From Schistosoma haematobium (Eukaryota > Platyhelminthes > Trematoda > Strigeidida > Schistosomatidae), in NCBI RefSeq assembly GCF_000699445.3, contig NC_067196.1, forward strand, positions 7,683,616 through 7,747,615: a stretch of DNA of 64,000 nt, in the 5' to 3' direction. Below the pieces are notes generated by a model. That model ran no database searches, had not been told where the DNA came from, and worked only from the letters and a program-made list of their open reading frames with translations. This document shows, piece after piece, positions 20,660 to 31,618 of the stretch (position 1 is the stretch's first letter; each line of letters begins with the position of its first letter). The position numbers and the translations under genes were made by a program.

Positions 20660-21715
20660 TTTCAGCAATTTTGAATATTTATAGTTGTGTTTGGTATTAA
20701 TTTAGATGACACTTTGCATACCTTGTATTTTAAAAACTCTTGCTTATGGGTTTTTCTCTTTCGTTTCTGAAGGTACAACCAACTGTTGTGTTTTACTTAA
20801 GAAATGGTGAATGAAAATCACATTCAGCTTGTCATTATTTGTATCCAGAATAAGAATATCTGTGTGATCAATGTCTAAACAACTATTATCCTTCTGTAAA
20901 TAGCTGCAGACCCACATTTACATGTCCTGAACTACTTAGTAGTTAGTGTCAAATAACTATTTGATCAAAGTATTTATCAAACTGTTTTCTTTGTCAGTAT
21001 TCATTAACAGGTATGATTCATGTTTACAAAAAAAACCGTAATACTATATGAAAAAGTTTCTAAGTTTGCCAATTCACTTACAAAACATTATCACGACGAA
21101 TAACAGTAAGCAGTCAAATGATTGAGTATTAAAGGTGTACTAATGTTGATCCTTTATTTTTCTTCTTACATTGAAGATGACAAATTACGGCTTGCCTTTT
21201 TATATGGTTTGAAGGTTTTCGTAAAACTTATTCTATTCATCCTAGACTATTTTTATAAATTCTTCTTCAGTTGATATCTTGTTTAAATAAGAAAGAAAGA
21301 TTAGTTCAGTGAAGAGTTCTCTTTTCAGCGAATTCATTTTCAAAGCTGTACAATCACAAATATACATTATACTTATTTTTACTGGATGATAATAATACTG
21401 ATAATAAATTTCTGTTATACATGGTGACAGTGAGGTTAAATAAACAAAGGTATTAAAAAATAAAACAAGGAAAGTTTAATAATCGTTTGCTTGTTATTGG
21501 CTTAAGTATTCATCAAAAGATACATAGGGAAATTATCATTGGGAAAGGATGGCTCAGCATGATAAAATAAAAAGTTGAAACAGAGATGAAATGTAATCGG
21601 AATGATCATGGAAATAAAAACAAACCAGTTGGGGGTAGAAGATTTAAAGGGAAGATGGAAGGTGAAGCAGATGACTGTAAAGGAACCAGAGTATGGAGAA
21701 AGAGAGAGAATTTTA
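20660..21715. other. Anonymous AT-rich region
   Basis: No gene or repeat recognised. The right part may be the 3' UTR of the Penelope-like remnant that follows on the minus strand. Confidence 0.35.
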
Positions 21716-21720
21716 ATACA

Positions 21721-22080
21721 TTAAGACCATGGTAAAAGAAGAGGTTGTACCAGTCTCTTTTGTACACACAGTTCTGGTTTTTCAAAATGTATGGCTATTG
21801 TCTCGGCAATGCAAAGAAGATGCAGTCTAATTGTCTTAGGAAGGCTTCTACTTACCTTGTAGATAACTTTGAACGCAGAGTCTGACTTGATTGAGTGACC
21901 TGTGTTCACAAGGTGTTCGATTATAGAACTTCTTATTGAGCCGTTGCCTCCTCTTCTTAGTCACGCCGGACAATGTTCTTGGATTCTTTTGGATAAAGTA
22001 CGCATCGAACGACCTATATACCTAGCTGCACAAGAGCTATGAAAAGGGTAAACTTCGACATTACGGTGTGCCTTAAAAGA
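21721..22080 (-). mobile_element. Penelope-like GIY-YIG endonuclease remnant
   Basis: Minus-strand reading: VYPFHSSCAARYIGRSMRTL, SKRIQEHCPA, a stop, then SSIIEHLVNTGHSIKSDSAF, KVIYKVSRSLPKTIRLHLLC and ELCVQKRLVQPLLLPWS. The xxYIGR and R-x(3)-EH pattern is that of GIY-YIG nuclease domains at the C-terminus of Penelope-like elements. One stop is in frame. A sister fragment lies at 23901-24134. Confidence 0.7.
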
Positions 22081-22084
22081 TAGT

Positions 22085-23090
22085 CAATATCATACAGAAC
22101 TCATATGATGGATTAAACTGCAAAATCGTGCATGGAGGACAGTTGACAAAGTCGTTTGAAGTAAAGACCGGTTTCCAGCAAGGTTGCTTACTCTACCCTC
22201 TCTCTTTCTCCTGGTGATCGACTGGATCATGGAGACGCCAACATCTGGAGGTAAACGCTGGATACAGTGGACATCTAGAATGCAGTTGGACGATCTAGAC
22301 TTCGCAGATGATCTGGCCCTTCTATCCCAAACGCAACAACAAATGCAGGAGAAGACGACCAGTGTAGCAGCAACCTCAGCAGCAGTGGGTCTCAATATAC
22401 ACAAAGGAAAAAGCAAGATTCTCCGATACAACACAGCATGCACTAATCCAGTCACAATTGACGGAGAAAATATGGAAGATGTAAAAACCTTTACATATCT
22501 GGGCAGCATCATTGGTGAACACAGTGGATCTGATGCAGATGTGAAGGCGCGGATCGGCAAAGCAAGAGCAGCATACTTACAACTGAAGAACATCTGGAAC
22601 TCAAAGCAACTGTCAACCAACACCAAGGTCAGGATTTTCAATACAAATGTCAAGACAGTTCTACTGTATGGGGCGGAAACCTGGAGAACTACGAAAGCCA
22701 TCATCCAGAAAATACAGGTGTTTATTAACAATTGTCTACGCAAAATACTTCGGATCCGTTGGCCGGACACTATTAGCAACAACCTACAGAGGGAGAGAAC
22801 AAACCTGATCTCAGCGGAGAAAGAAATTGGGAAGAAGCGCTGAAAGTGGATAGGACACACATTGAGAAATACACTCAACTGTTTCACAAGACAAGTCCCT
22901 TATTTGGAATCCTCAAGGCCAGAGGAAAAGAGGAAGACCAAAGAACACATTACGCCGAGATATAGAGACAGACATGAAAATAATCAACAAAAATTGGATA
23001 GAACTAGAAAGGAAGGCGCAGGACAGAGTGGGTTGGAGAATGCTGGTCGGCGGCCCATGCTTCATTAGAAGTAATAGGCGTAAGTAAGTA
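22085..23090 (+). mobile_element. RTE-type non-LTR retrotransposon, 5'-truncated
   Basis: The reverse transcriptase from the palm domain onward: KTGFQQGCLL, then a frameshift near 22195, DLDFADDLALLS (the catalytic FADD), GLNIHKGKSKIL, TFTYLGSIIG and VLLYGAETWRT. A tryptophan codon has become TGA at the RR(W)KWIGHTLR site (22841-22843). The C-terminal end ([14 protein letters not shown] frames, VGWRMLVGG) and a (GTAA)n tail at 23076-23090 follow. RTE elements end in such short repeats. It resembles schistosome SR2/Perere-3, but the exact family needs a search. Confidence 0.85.
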
Positions 23091-23900
23091 AGTCTGTTTG
23101 CGTAGTGTCCTGCTCAACCCAATATACTAAATTTGTTAAGACAGTTTAATGTTAACAATGGAACAATTTTAATTATTATAAAAAATAAATTAAATGTTGT
23201 GTCTGTTACGTAATTGAGTAGCTAAATGACTCGGTATCACAGTAGATAGTGTGAAATGAAGAAAACTGAGTTCCATCTGATCAGTTCCAAATGGAGTGAA
23301 ACGTGTATTCTGCATTCAATAACTTGCCACTAACCAACTTCAATAAAAATCAGTGACCAACTTGGAATATTTAGGAGATTCGTTAAGAATCAATATATGA
23401 TCTGGTAACTGATTAATTAACAACTAGGTGTTACAAATTCCTATTACTAATAAAGAAAAATTTTGTTCATTCGACTGCGTTATTTATTCTATAAGAACAT
23501 AACCGACTCTAAGTTGTGAAAAGTCAACTATTCGGTCTTCTACTTGTTAGGATCTTACAAATCTATTATTACTTAACAATTAGGAACTGCTACCCACTCA
23601 ACGATCAATTATTTGTAATTATTACATCAAACCTAGGTCTCGATACTTAGAAAATGTTACCTAGTAGTAGCGTTCGCCATTGATCAATCAACTGTATTAC
23701 AACCAACAAATCTAACTGATTTATTAATTTAAGATGTTAACTGCTTTCGAAAAAAAATCAACATATAATCAGTATATAGACTTAAACATCTAATGCATAT
23801 TCAATCTTCCTGGTTATATAATATTTAGGAACTCGACATATTTGTATCAGTATTTTATAACAGCTCACATACAACTGAGTCTGTTCACATTTAATTTAAT

Positions 23901-24134
23901 AAGGGTGAAAGGAAAGCAGTTAGGAGTTCTATTCTTGAACACCTAATCGACTATAACCATTCAACAGATCCACAAATTGACTTTAAGGTTGTTTATATGA
24001 TTCGTTCAAATCTACCCAGATTTCTTCGCATCCAACTTTTAAAAATAGCCGAAGCTCTTGCCATCCAGGAGCTTAAACCAGAACTATGCGTACAAAAGAA
24101 GTACGTCTTATCGTTATCGTTACCTTGGCCTTAA
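23901..24134 (+). mobile_element. Penelope-like endonuclease C-terminus, open for 77 codons
   Basis: An uninterrupted plus-strand frame, KGERKAVRSSILEHLIDYNH ... DFKVVYMIRSNLPRFLRIQL ... ELKPELCVQKKYVLS ... LPWP and stop, is clearly homologous to the minus-strand remnant at 21721-22080 (SSIIEHL, KVIYKVSRSLPK, ELCVQKRLVQP, LPWS). It is 5'-truncated and followed within 20 bases by (ATT)n. Confidence 0.68.
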
Positions 24135-24150
24135 GCATTTTGCTTACCCA

Positions 24151-24196
<46 letters not shown>
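24151..24196 (+). repeat. (ATT)n microsatellite
   Basis: 46 bases of ATT repeat directly after the Penelope-like fragment, possibly marking its 3' end. Confidence 0.93.
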
Positions 24197-24197
<1 letters not shown>

Positions 24198-24544
24198 TGC
24201 ATTCCCCCCTTTACTTATGTCTTATATTCTCATTGTTTTATTCGTGAATACTCATCATATCACCATATTTATTTTTACAACTCTATGACCTTTAATTATT
24301 ATAACAAAAACATTTTAATCATCTTATTATAATCACTAAATCTATTGTTATTGTTATTATTCATATTACGTAATCTAAGTATTATAACCCTTTTTTTATT
24401 AACTGTGTTCACATTTCCTCATGGAATTAGTACTTTTACAAAAAACAAAAAATTTCATATATATACGATTGTACAGCTTAATAATAAATTCGTTGAAAAG
24501 AGATCCCTTCGCTGAAATTCGTGTTTTAATTCTAATGTTTAAAT

Positions 24545-25230
24545 GGGAATTATCTATCTCACTAAAATCTGAGAACCATACAGTAAATACTTTATTCACA
24601 AAATATCAATCAATTGTCTCAGACTTCATTGTCAACAGATTTTCACACTGATTATTCGTTGTTTTTGTTCTCTTTTCTTTGATTTCATTAACCTTCTGCC
24701 ATCATGTATTTCACTTTCGTTTGACGATGCATACTACTTATCTCTATCGACATCAGTAACACATAACACAATACCATTAATAAAAACATGGGTTATTAAT
24801 CCACATTTTTAAAATAAATGAGAAACGCATATCACTTATTATAAACTGTTATTAATATCAAATAGTTCGGTGAGAATATAATTTATGGACAACCTTTGAG
24901 CGACTCTAAATTGATCTTGAGAATGTTCACATACTAACTAGGACCAAATGAGAATTATAAACCATGGTGAGGAACTAGAAATAAGATTCACTGTTGATGA
25001 TTAAGTATTAGAAATTAGATTTGTGGTTTTCATCACGAACTGACATCAACTAAAATGCCAAAAACACGGTTTACCCAAATGGATGAATGAATTTTGCACC
25101 AAAATCCAAGAGCTTTTATGTTATATCTGATTGGTTCATCTATAAATTACAGTGTCGTTCATCAAAATAAGACAAGCAAATGAGTAATAAACAAAAGAAA
25201 GCTACATAATTATTTGTTTTTACTTACAAA
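24545..25230 (-). repeat. Gypsy-LTR plus ~430-bp block, inverted copy of 42752-43437
   Basis: Bases 24545-24770 match the reverse complement of the gypsy LTR (cactaaaatctgagaaccat, cagtaaatac). Bases 24770-25230 match the reverse complement of 42752-43205 almost continuously (accattaataaaaacatggg, aatgagaaacgcatatcact, caccaaaatccaagagcttt). The LTR and block move as one unit in both places. No coding capacity seen. Confidence 0.8.
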
Positions 25231-25242
25231 TTTACTGTAAAC

Positions 25243-25245
<3 letters not shown>

Positions 25246-25322
<77 letters not shown>
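25246..25322 (+). repeat. (AT)n tract, left
   Basis: About 77 bases of perfect AT dinucleotide, immediately 5' of the SINE-C copy. Confidence 0.96.
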
Positions 25323-25325
<3 letters not shown>

Positions 25326-25646
25326 AGTCCTACAGGAGGTCGGATACCTCAGTAGTAACGTCTCTGACTGTGAAGCTGGGTGACACGGGATCGAATCCGA
25401 CAAGGAGCACTAGTCCCCTCAAGATTACAGGTACACCTTACTGACGAGTGTCAAGTAGCACGAAACCCGTTTCCAGAGTTTCCTGTCGACCACCTCCAAC
25501 CACCATCTAATCTCAATATATAGTGCACGCAGTGTCGAGTCACCTAGACTGGCGGCCACATTGCAACATGGTAGATAGCATTCGATCTTCAATAAATAGG
25601 GACTTGACACACATGACATTGATCACCACCCAGTGATCAATCAATT

Positions 25647-25649
<3 letters not shown>
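25323..25649 (+). mobile_element. SINE-C copy inserted inside an (AT)n tract
   Basis: Box A-like (gatacctcagtagtaacgtc), box B-like (gggatcgaatcc), hammerhead (25437-25487), then a ~160-base tail (cacctagactggcggccaca ... cattcgatcttcaataaata) ending gatcaatcaattgtga. AT tracts abut both ends, so the element probably landed in an existing (AT)n run. Confidence 0.78.
25437..25487 (+). ncRNA. Hammerhead-like motif of SINE-C
   Basis: Plus strand: ACACCTTA, core CTGACGA, stem II GTGT/GCAC with loop CAAGTA, core GAAA, ACCCGTTTC, then CAGAGT. The core bases are kept. Stem III (ACCC/GTTT) and stem I are weakened compared with the sister copies, where the consensus ACCTTG...(C/T)AGGGT pairs well. 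Confidence 0.55.

Positions 25650-25711
<62 letters not shown>
25650..25711 (+). repeat. (AT)n tract, right
   Basis: About 60 bases of perfect TA dinucleotide, immediately 3' of SINE-C. Confidence 0.95.
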
Positions 25712-25714
<3 letters not shown>

Positions 25715-26034
25715 ATGGATACTAAATTATTGTCATTGTAATAAATCACATTCACATATCACTCATAATATAAAGAAACAACAATTAGCATGGAATTATG
25801 AAATTTCCTTCTATTTTACAGATTGAATAAAGAACATCCAATGAGTCTATGACATAACTTACAGGTAACAAACATCATAAAATGAATTGAGTTGAAAAAA
25901 ACAACATTTTCATATGTTTTCATATATTCTGATTATATAAACAAGCTTAGAAAAAGAAACATTAAAATCAAGTAGGGAATTTTATATTGTTTTAGTGAAT
26001 GGTCTATTATTGAATTAAAAATTGATTGTTTACC

Positions 26035-26160
26035 GAGGTTGACATAACGAAGAGTCCCACAGTAAGGATGAAACAACCATCCAGTGTTTCCAGGTTTTTC
26101 ATGATGGTCCAACTTTAACTGACTAATGAAATACTATAATATCCACAAAAACCCCTTCTG
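26035..26160 (+). mobile_element. SINE-B 3' fragment
   Basis: Begins in the hammerhead (gaagagtcccacagtaagga...tgaaacaaccatccagtg) and runs through the conserved tail (ccaggtttttcatgatggtc ... atccacaaaaaccccttctg). 5'-truncated. Confidence 0.68.
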
Positions 26161-26261
26161 ATAATAATGTTAAAGGTTAAAAATTATTCTAAAAGTGATG
26201 AATGATATATTTTTAAATGTACAATGACCATAGCTGACTGAACATTATTGAAATTGAAATA

Positions 26262-26490
26262 CAATGTGATCAAGTACAAGCCCTAATTTGAAATCCTGAA
26301 GGAATAAAAGGAACCAATTCAAAGAGTATATTGCATCGAAAATTGGAACCAGACATCAAAAGAATGAATGGTACTTAGAAGCAACTGGAAAGAAGAACCC
26401 AGAATAGAGCTGATTGGAAAAATGTTGGTCGGTGGCTAATACTAAACGAGGGGTAACAGTCATGGGTAAGTAAGTTAGTAAGTAAATTTC
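26262..26490 (+). mobile_element. RTE 3' end fragment
   Basis: Corresponds to the last ~200 bases of the RTE coding end (gaaatcctgaaggaataaaa, aagaagaacccagaatagag, aaaatgttggtcggtggcta) and the gtaagtaag tail. Dead on arrival by 5' truncation. Confidence 0.75.
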
Positions 26491-26559
26491 TAACTATAAA
26501 TATATATAATAACTTACAAATCAGTTTATATTGATTACAATCGTGTGCTCCCTAATGCC

Positions 26560-26895
26560 TAGCTTCGAAGTGTAAGTCTTAGAGTTCTAGTGAGAAGCTA
26601 TGATCAGTAGAGTTCAATCTGTGTCGGATACGAAACAGATATCCACCTCATGCAATGGACAAATAGTTACACAAGATTATGCTTTGCTTGAAGTTAGACA
26701 CTAACACCGTTAGATACTGGCTCAGAATTCTAGAAGTTAGCTGTTCACACACGAGATTGAAGCCGTTGAGTTTGAATCTCCTGTCCAGGATCGTGGATAT
26801 AAACTGTTGATGAGTTTAATACTAGGAAGAAACGTCCATCTGTTTTTCAATAGTGATCCAATTTAAATCGACTAGTGATTTCAACTGTGAAAACA
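26560..26895 (+). mobile_element. SINE-B copy with 5' leader
   Basis: Leader (agttctagtgagaagctatg ... gaagttagacactaacaccg), tRNA-like part (box B-like gagtttgaatctc), damaged hammerhead and shortened tail (gtgatccaatttaaatcgac). Confidence 0.65.
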
Positions 26896-26899
26896 TCAC

Positions 26900-27725
26900 A
26901 AATATCATATAAAATCTCACTATTAAATAAAACTATAGAAGTGATATTTGATCTATGTTTACATAATTGTGTTATTCAATATTTCATCTGTAAATCCCAT
27001 TATATATCCTTCTTTATTTGTTTTCTATATTGCATTTGCTTCCAACTTGGACTTCATTTTGTATACGCATCTATAATGCTATCTCATATAACCTAGATAA
27101 CCTCAACAAAATTGTTTACATCATTACGTTCACATAATAATTTGTCTCCAAAAATGTACCGAATATTAAAAGTGTTTCCTTAGCAATATTCTCTTACATT
27201 ATTTCATTATTATTATTATTATTATTATCCCAATCAACATATTTCCACAATCCGTAAACAACAACCAAAGATCAATGTTATGAAGCCGACCCTTTTTATG
27301 AAATTCTTTCTAGTTGTTTACAATTATGAAACAATCATAATTATACTGATTATTATGACATAATGTTTGAATAAATTTTATGTTGAATTTAATAGAAACA
27401 TTTAGTTTAGTTACTAGATCATATAGATATATACATCAGTAATTAGGATGGGGGGGGGCTACAGAAACAATGGTAAATTTGTTTATTTCTTGGTTACTTT
27501 TTAGGGATATTATAAATACTTTTGTGAATGAGTTTGAAATTCCTAAGCGTTTTTCTTTTGACACCATTGTTTATAAGTTATCAGTTGTATTTTTAACTAT
27601 TGAGATATAAACAATTTCTATTTAATTGATTATTAAATCTACTGGAAATAGGTATGAAAAAAAGGGTAACGAGTTTTGAATTTTCACTCGGATTCAACAA
27701 AATTGACGTATATGTATGATGTATA
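26900..27725. other. Anonymous AT-rich region
   Basis: No gene or named repeat recognised. Contains a short (ATT)n near 27210 and a G9 run near 27450. Confidence 0.35.
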
Positions 27726-27727
27726 TG

Positions 27728-28000
27728 TGGACGGTGGCTCAATTTCATAGATCGATTGAAGTTAGACATTAACACCGTATGATGAGAGCTCAGTGGTCTA
27801 GAGGTTGATCGCTCGCGTACGAGACTGATAGGTCCTGGGTTCGAATCCCGCAGGGCGGGATTGTGGATGCTTACTGCTAAGGAGTCCAACAATAGGACGG
27901 GACCGCTGTCTAGTGCTTTCAGGTTTTCTATGGTGGTCTAGCTTCAATTGACTCATGGATTCAACCATTAAAGTACTATAGTATGCACAAAAACCCCTTA
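27728..28000 (+). mobile_element. SINE-B copy with clear tRNA-like boxes
   Basis: acggtggctcaatttcatag leader end, cagtggtctagaggttgatc (box A-like), gggttcgaatccc (box B, near-perfect). The hammerhead ctgctaaggagtccaacaat...aggacgggaccgctgtctag has GAAA changed to GGGA, so it is inactive. Full 3' tail. Confidence 0.78.
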
Positions 28001-28057
28001 TAGTATATGTAATTATCGAAATGGGGATTTGTGGAGATTGTAGTAATATTTTAACTA

Positions 28058-28295
28058 GATTATCATTGAGAACCTGAAAGTAGTGGATGACCGTTTCGTT
28101 GTGGTATAGAACTCCTCAATATTGCACAAACACGATCCTGTACGTGGGACTGGAATCAAGAACCTTCAGTCTCGTGCACGAACGCTTAATCTCTAAATTA
28201 CCGAGCCAACATCTAACGGTGTTAATGTTTAACTTCAATCGATCCACGATCTTCCTCAACCCTTCATCCATTGTTTAGGGTGGATAACTGGTTTA
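28058..28295 (-). mobile_element. SINE-B copy, decayed
   Basis: Reverse orientation: gagaacctgaaagtagtgga, tgaccgtttcgttgtggtat, box B complement (gggactggaatc), leader (atctaacggtgttaatgttt). Hammerhead damaged. Confidence 0.65.
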
Positions 28296-28319
28296 GAATA
28301 GATCTAAATTATTAAAATA

Positions 28320-29170
28320 TAAAGTTTTTTCGATTGTGTTAAAGCTAATCAGTGACATTTTCAGAATATCTAGATCTAAACAGGAATATATTTTAATTTA
28401 TTCTATTATCTTAAATTGACTAGTTCGATGTAGACTGTGTCAACAATTATCAAGTATTGCCCTATGATGATGTTGATAAATTTGAATAACAAAGAGTAAA
28501 AGTTAAGAGTTTTGATCAACTAAATTTGAGTAATATGGCGTTCGAATAATAATGAGTATTCTATAATTACTTATTAAGTCTTCATGCAATAAGGTCTCTC
28601 AAGTTAATCTAGTAAAGTTAATTGATTTTTATTATGAACTCATATTATTGTTTTCCTATTAGAGTCATAACTAACATGTCACATGAATAAATTTGGCAAT
28701 CTATCTATTTATCTAATACTTAGTTCTGATAAAAAATCTATCGATAATTCTTCAAAACTTAAAGTAAACATACCAGAATTCTGATTTACTAATTGATCTG
28801 TTCTATTCTTCTAATATTAATAAAGTCTACTATAAAAATACTACATTTTGAAGAAATTATTTTTTTTAAGTACAAGCAGCTATGGAAACTTTAATATCAT
28901 AAATATTATTCGTTCGATAATGAGATGAAATAACTCAGAACATGAAATTAATACTTTTATGATTTTATTGATTTAGTCAAGTTACATAATCTTACGTTAG
29001 TAATGGTTACGTTTCATTTGAAATGCACACTAGTTCGGTCGCCAATAATGTTGAAGATATAATTTCATTAACTTAGGATACCAACAACTGAATTGATAAC
29101 ACGCCCTATTTTCCTATCACATTATCTTCAGTGGGTCAATACTGACAGCTTTATTTTCTTCTGTTTTAGA
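28320..29170. other. Anonymous AT-rich region
   Basis: No open frame, RNA or named repeat recognised. Confidence 0.4.
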
Positions 29171-29174
29171 GGTA

Positions 29175-29450
29175 GTTACTGACTGAAGACAATGGTGGAC
29201 AGTCGTGCAATATCGTGAATTGTTTGAAGTTAGATATGAACACCGTTAGATATTGATTCAGTGGTTTGGAGAGTGAGTGTTTGCGCACGAGATCGATTAG
29301 TCCTGGATCTCAGTCCCACATGCAAGATCGTGGATGCACACTGATGAGGAGTCCCGTAACAGAGTGGAACGGCTGTCAAGTGCTTACAGGTTTTCAATGA
29401 TGGTCTAACATTCATTCGTCCATGATATCAATTAAAACTCAGCAATCACC
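29175..29450 (+). mobile_element. SINE-B copy
   Basis: Leader (gactgaagacaatggtggac), box A/B-like segment (gtgtttgcgcacgagatcga), hammerhead ctgatgaggagtcccgtaac...gagtggaacggctgtcaagt with a broken core, and 3' tail. Confidence 0.68.
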
Positions 29451-29687
29451 TTAACTCTATACAGATAATTTTTCATAATCACTTAATTATTATTATCAAA
29501 TCTGTTCTAATGAACTATATAGGTTTACGAGACAGTACTTTTCGGAACTTACAATTAATTCATCACGATTAAAAGCAGAGGTATTAATCTCTCAACATTA
29601 GAACACTGGAGAATTTTAATTTTATTCTAAAGATTCAATCATGAGTCAAATTTTGATACATCACTTAGTTACTATTTTGTTCTGGTT

Positions 29688-29978
29688 TCCTTATATCCAC
29701 ATAGGTAGTAAATAACGGTGGTCAGGCATAAAATGTATTTCAATAGAAGGTCGATGAGGAAAGAACAGGAACAGAATGCAATTGGTATGAAAATGCATGA
29801 ACAATGAAATCTGAGATAATGAATTGATGTTTGCAACAGGAACAGTCAAGTTTCACATGATGGATTGATAATTTACAAATTAAATATTGACTGTATTGTT
29901 CTCAGATTTTAGTGAGATATTCTGTAATTTTGTGCTCAAATACATTCGAATGTTCCCACTTATGTTCTTGTTCACTAA
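29688..29978 (+). mobile_element. Gypsy LTR copy (solo or fragment)
   Basis: Forward-orientation match to the LTR defined at 44981-45294: aatgtatttcaatagaaggt, aatgcaattggtatgaaaat, ttgatgtttgcaacagg, ctcagattttagtgagatat, ending near gttcttgttcacta. The 5' edge is diverged and no internal sequence follows. Confidence 0.7.
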
Positions 29979-30059
29979 ATTATCACTGAAATAAATTTTC
30001 TACAGAACTTGAAATTTCACCTGAACTTATCATCAGATTATGTTACACTAATTTAATAC

Positions 30060-30425
30060 TGTGATTGAAACAGTTGAGATCATGAGTCAATTGAAGCTAG
30101 ACCACCATGGAAAACCTGCAAGCACTAGACGGCCGTTTCGTCCAATTGTGGTACTCCTCAGCAGTGAGCATCCACGACCTCGCCTGGTGGGATTCGAACA
30201 CACGACCTATCAGTCTCGTGCCAGCCCCTTAACCAACTAGACCACTGAGCCATCATCCAACGGTGTTAATGTCTAACTTCAACTAATCCACGAAATCGAG
30301 CGACATATCCACCTTTGTCATCAGTGAGTTACTACCTCACAACTGACCCGGTTGAACTCCACTGGTCACTGGTTCTCACTAGAACTCCAGTATATACCTC
30401 TTGAAGCCAGTCACTAGTGATCATA
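30060..30425 (-). mobile_element. SINE-B, full-length with leader
   Basis: On the minus strand: leader (ggttctcacta complement region 30385-30250), box A-like, box B-like (gtgttcgaatccc), and a hammerhead near 30115-30165 with CTGAGGA and GAAA kept but mismatches in stem II (GTAC/GGAC). The tail begins at 30060. Confidence 0.75.
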
Positions 30426-30434
30426 TAGTGATTA

Positions 30435-30668
30435 GTACTAAAAGGGGTTTTGTGGAGATTGTAGTAAGTTAAACAGTAGAGATCGTGAGTCAATTGATAT
30501 GTCCTGGGTTCGAATCCCGCCAGGCGAGGTCGTGGATGAGCACCGCTGAGGTGTCCCACAATAGGACGAAACGGCCGTCCAGTGCTTCCAGGTTTTCTAT
30601 GGTGGTCTAGCTTCAATTGACTCATGATCTCAATTGTTTAAATTACTACAATCTCCACAAAACTCCTT
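30435..30668. mobile_element. SINE-B foldback: inverted 3' tail plus body
   Basis: Bases 30435-30495 are the SINE-B tail in reverse (aaaaggggttttgtggagat, gagatcgtgagtcaattga). From 30498 the body runs forward from box B (gggttcgaatccc) through hammerhead to the tail at 30668. Tail sequence is therefore present at both ends in opposite directions. The hammerhead core reads CTGAGGT, a change at a normally invariant A. Confidence 0.75.
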
Positions 30669-31140
30669 CTAATACTGTTATTGACTTATTGATTTTGATA
30701 AAGAATAATAATAATAAAACTAAATGTTATATTTGTATTAAATGATAAATGTTTCATACACAACTATATAATTGATATTATCTATTTCAATAATACATTC
30801 TTATTCATTCTCGATTATTTCCTGTTTTTGGAAGACTCAATATATTAGAAGCTATTCGTATACAACGATCGAACAAATCTGAGATACGATGATTACTTAT
30901 TTAATACTTGAAGTAAACAACAGTTGAAAATGGTTGAAAAATAATACATTTGATAATAAACAAATAAACAAACAAAAAAACTAATTTTTTTTCTAAAACT
31001 TACTTGATTGTTTCATATAATAAAAAATATTTATCAAAATTGTTTGTTTGTTTTTTTTAAGAAAGAGAAAAGCAATTGAATGTTCAAGAATATTAACATA
31101 TATATATATATATATATATGTGTGTATATGTTATTGATTT

Positions 31141-31331
31141 GCCCTGACTTGGACTCCTCAAAGCCCCAAAAATGTAAAGAGGAAGACCAAAAATAGAGAT
31201 AAACATGAATAGAATGAACGAAAAAAATTTAACCAGAACTAGAAAGGAAGACTTAGAACAAAGTAACTTAAAGAGTACTAGACTGCGGCCGATACTCCAT
31301 TAAGAGTCATAAGCGTAAATGACTAAGTAAA
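31141..31331 (+). mobile_element. RTE 3' end fragment
   Basis: Matches the coding end of the RTE elements (aaagaggaagaccaaaaata, ctagaaaggaagacttagaa) and a decayed gtaaatgactaagtaaa tail. Confidence 0.65.
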
Positions 31332-31404
31332 TATCATTAATTTCTACTTCATAATAATATTAAGAATCACTTATACAATTCATGATTGTTATATGATCAT
31401 AATC

Positions 31405-31500
31405 AGTTAATCAATCAGTCAGCAACAACATAGAACTTCGTACATACATACATACATACATACATAAATCAATTCATGTTACTATGCCGCATCGTAATAC
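31405..31500 (-). mobile_element. CR1-like 3' tail fragment
   Basis: Shares 'caatcagtcag' and 'caa(c/t)(a/g)tagaacttc(g/c)tac' with the 3' ends of the CR1-like copies at 12795 and 48655. Includes a (CATA)n stretch at ~31443-31465. Confidence 0.6.
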
Positions 31501-31608
31501 AATTGAAATAAATGCATCTCAATAGAAAAATAATAAAGGGGGATATATTTTTTTTTTTAAAAAAAAAAACATTCAATATTCTATTTCATTAATTCAGTAG
31601 TATTTGTA

Positions 31609-31618
31609 GTTTTATTTA
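31609..31618 (-). terminator. Candidate poly(A) signals overlapping the ABCA stop codon
   Basis: On the minus strand the end reads AATAAATAAA. The first AATAAA shares bases with the stop, the second ends four bases later, so the 3' UTR could be only a few tens of bases. Other signals downstream are equally possible in this AT-rich DNA. Confidence 0.4.

Noticed and set aside
22090..22887. 265-codon minus-strand open frame
   Set aside because: Antisense shadow of the RTE reverse transcriptase, whose plus-strand frame contains the catalytic FADD and other RT motifs.
27780..27870. tRNA gene (box A, box B, GGGTTCGAATCCC)
   Set aside because: The boxes belong to SINE-B, recur in many copies, and the flanks do not fold into a full cloverleaf with a paired acceptor stem. 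The same holds for the boxes in SM-alpha and SINE-C.
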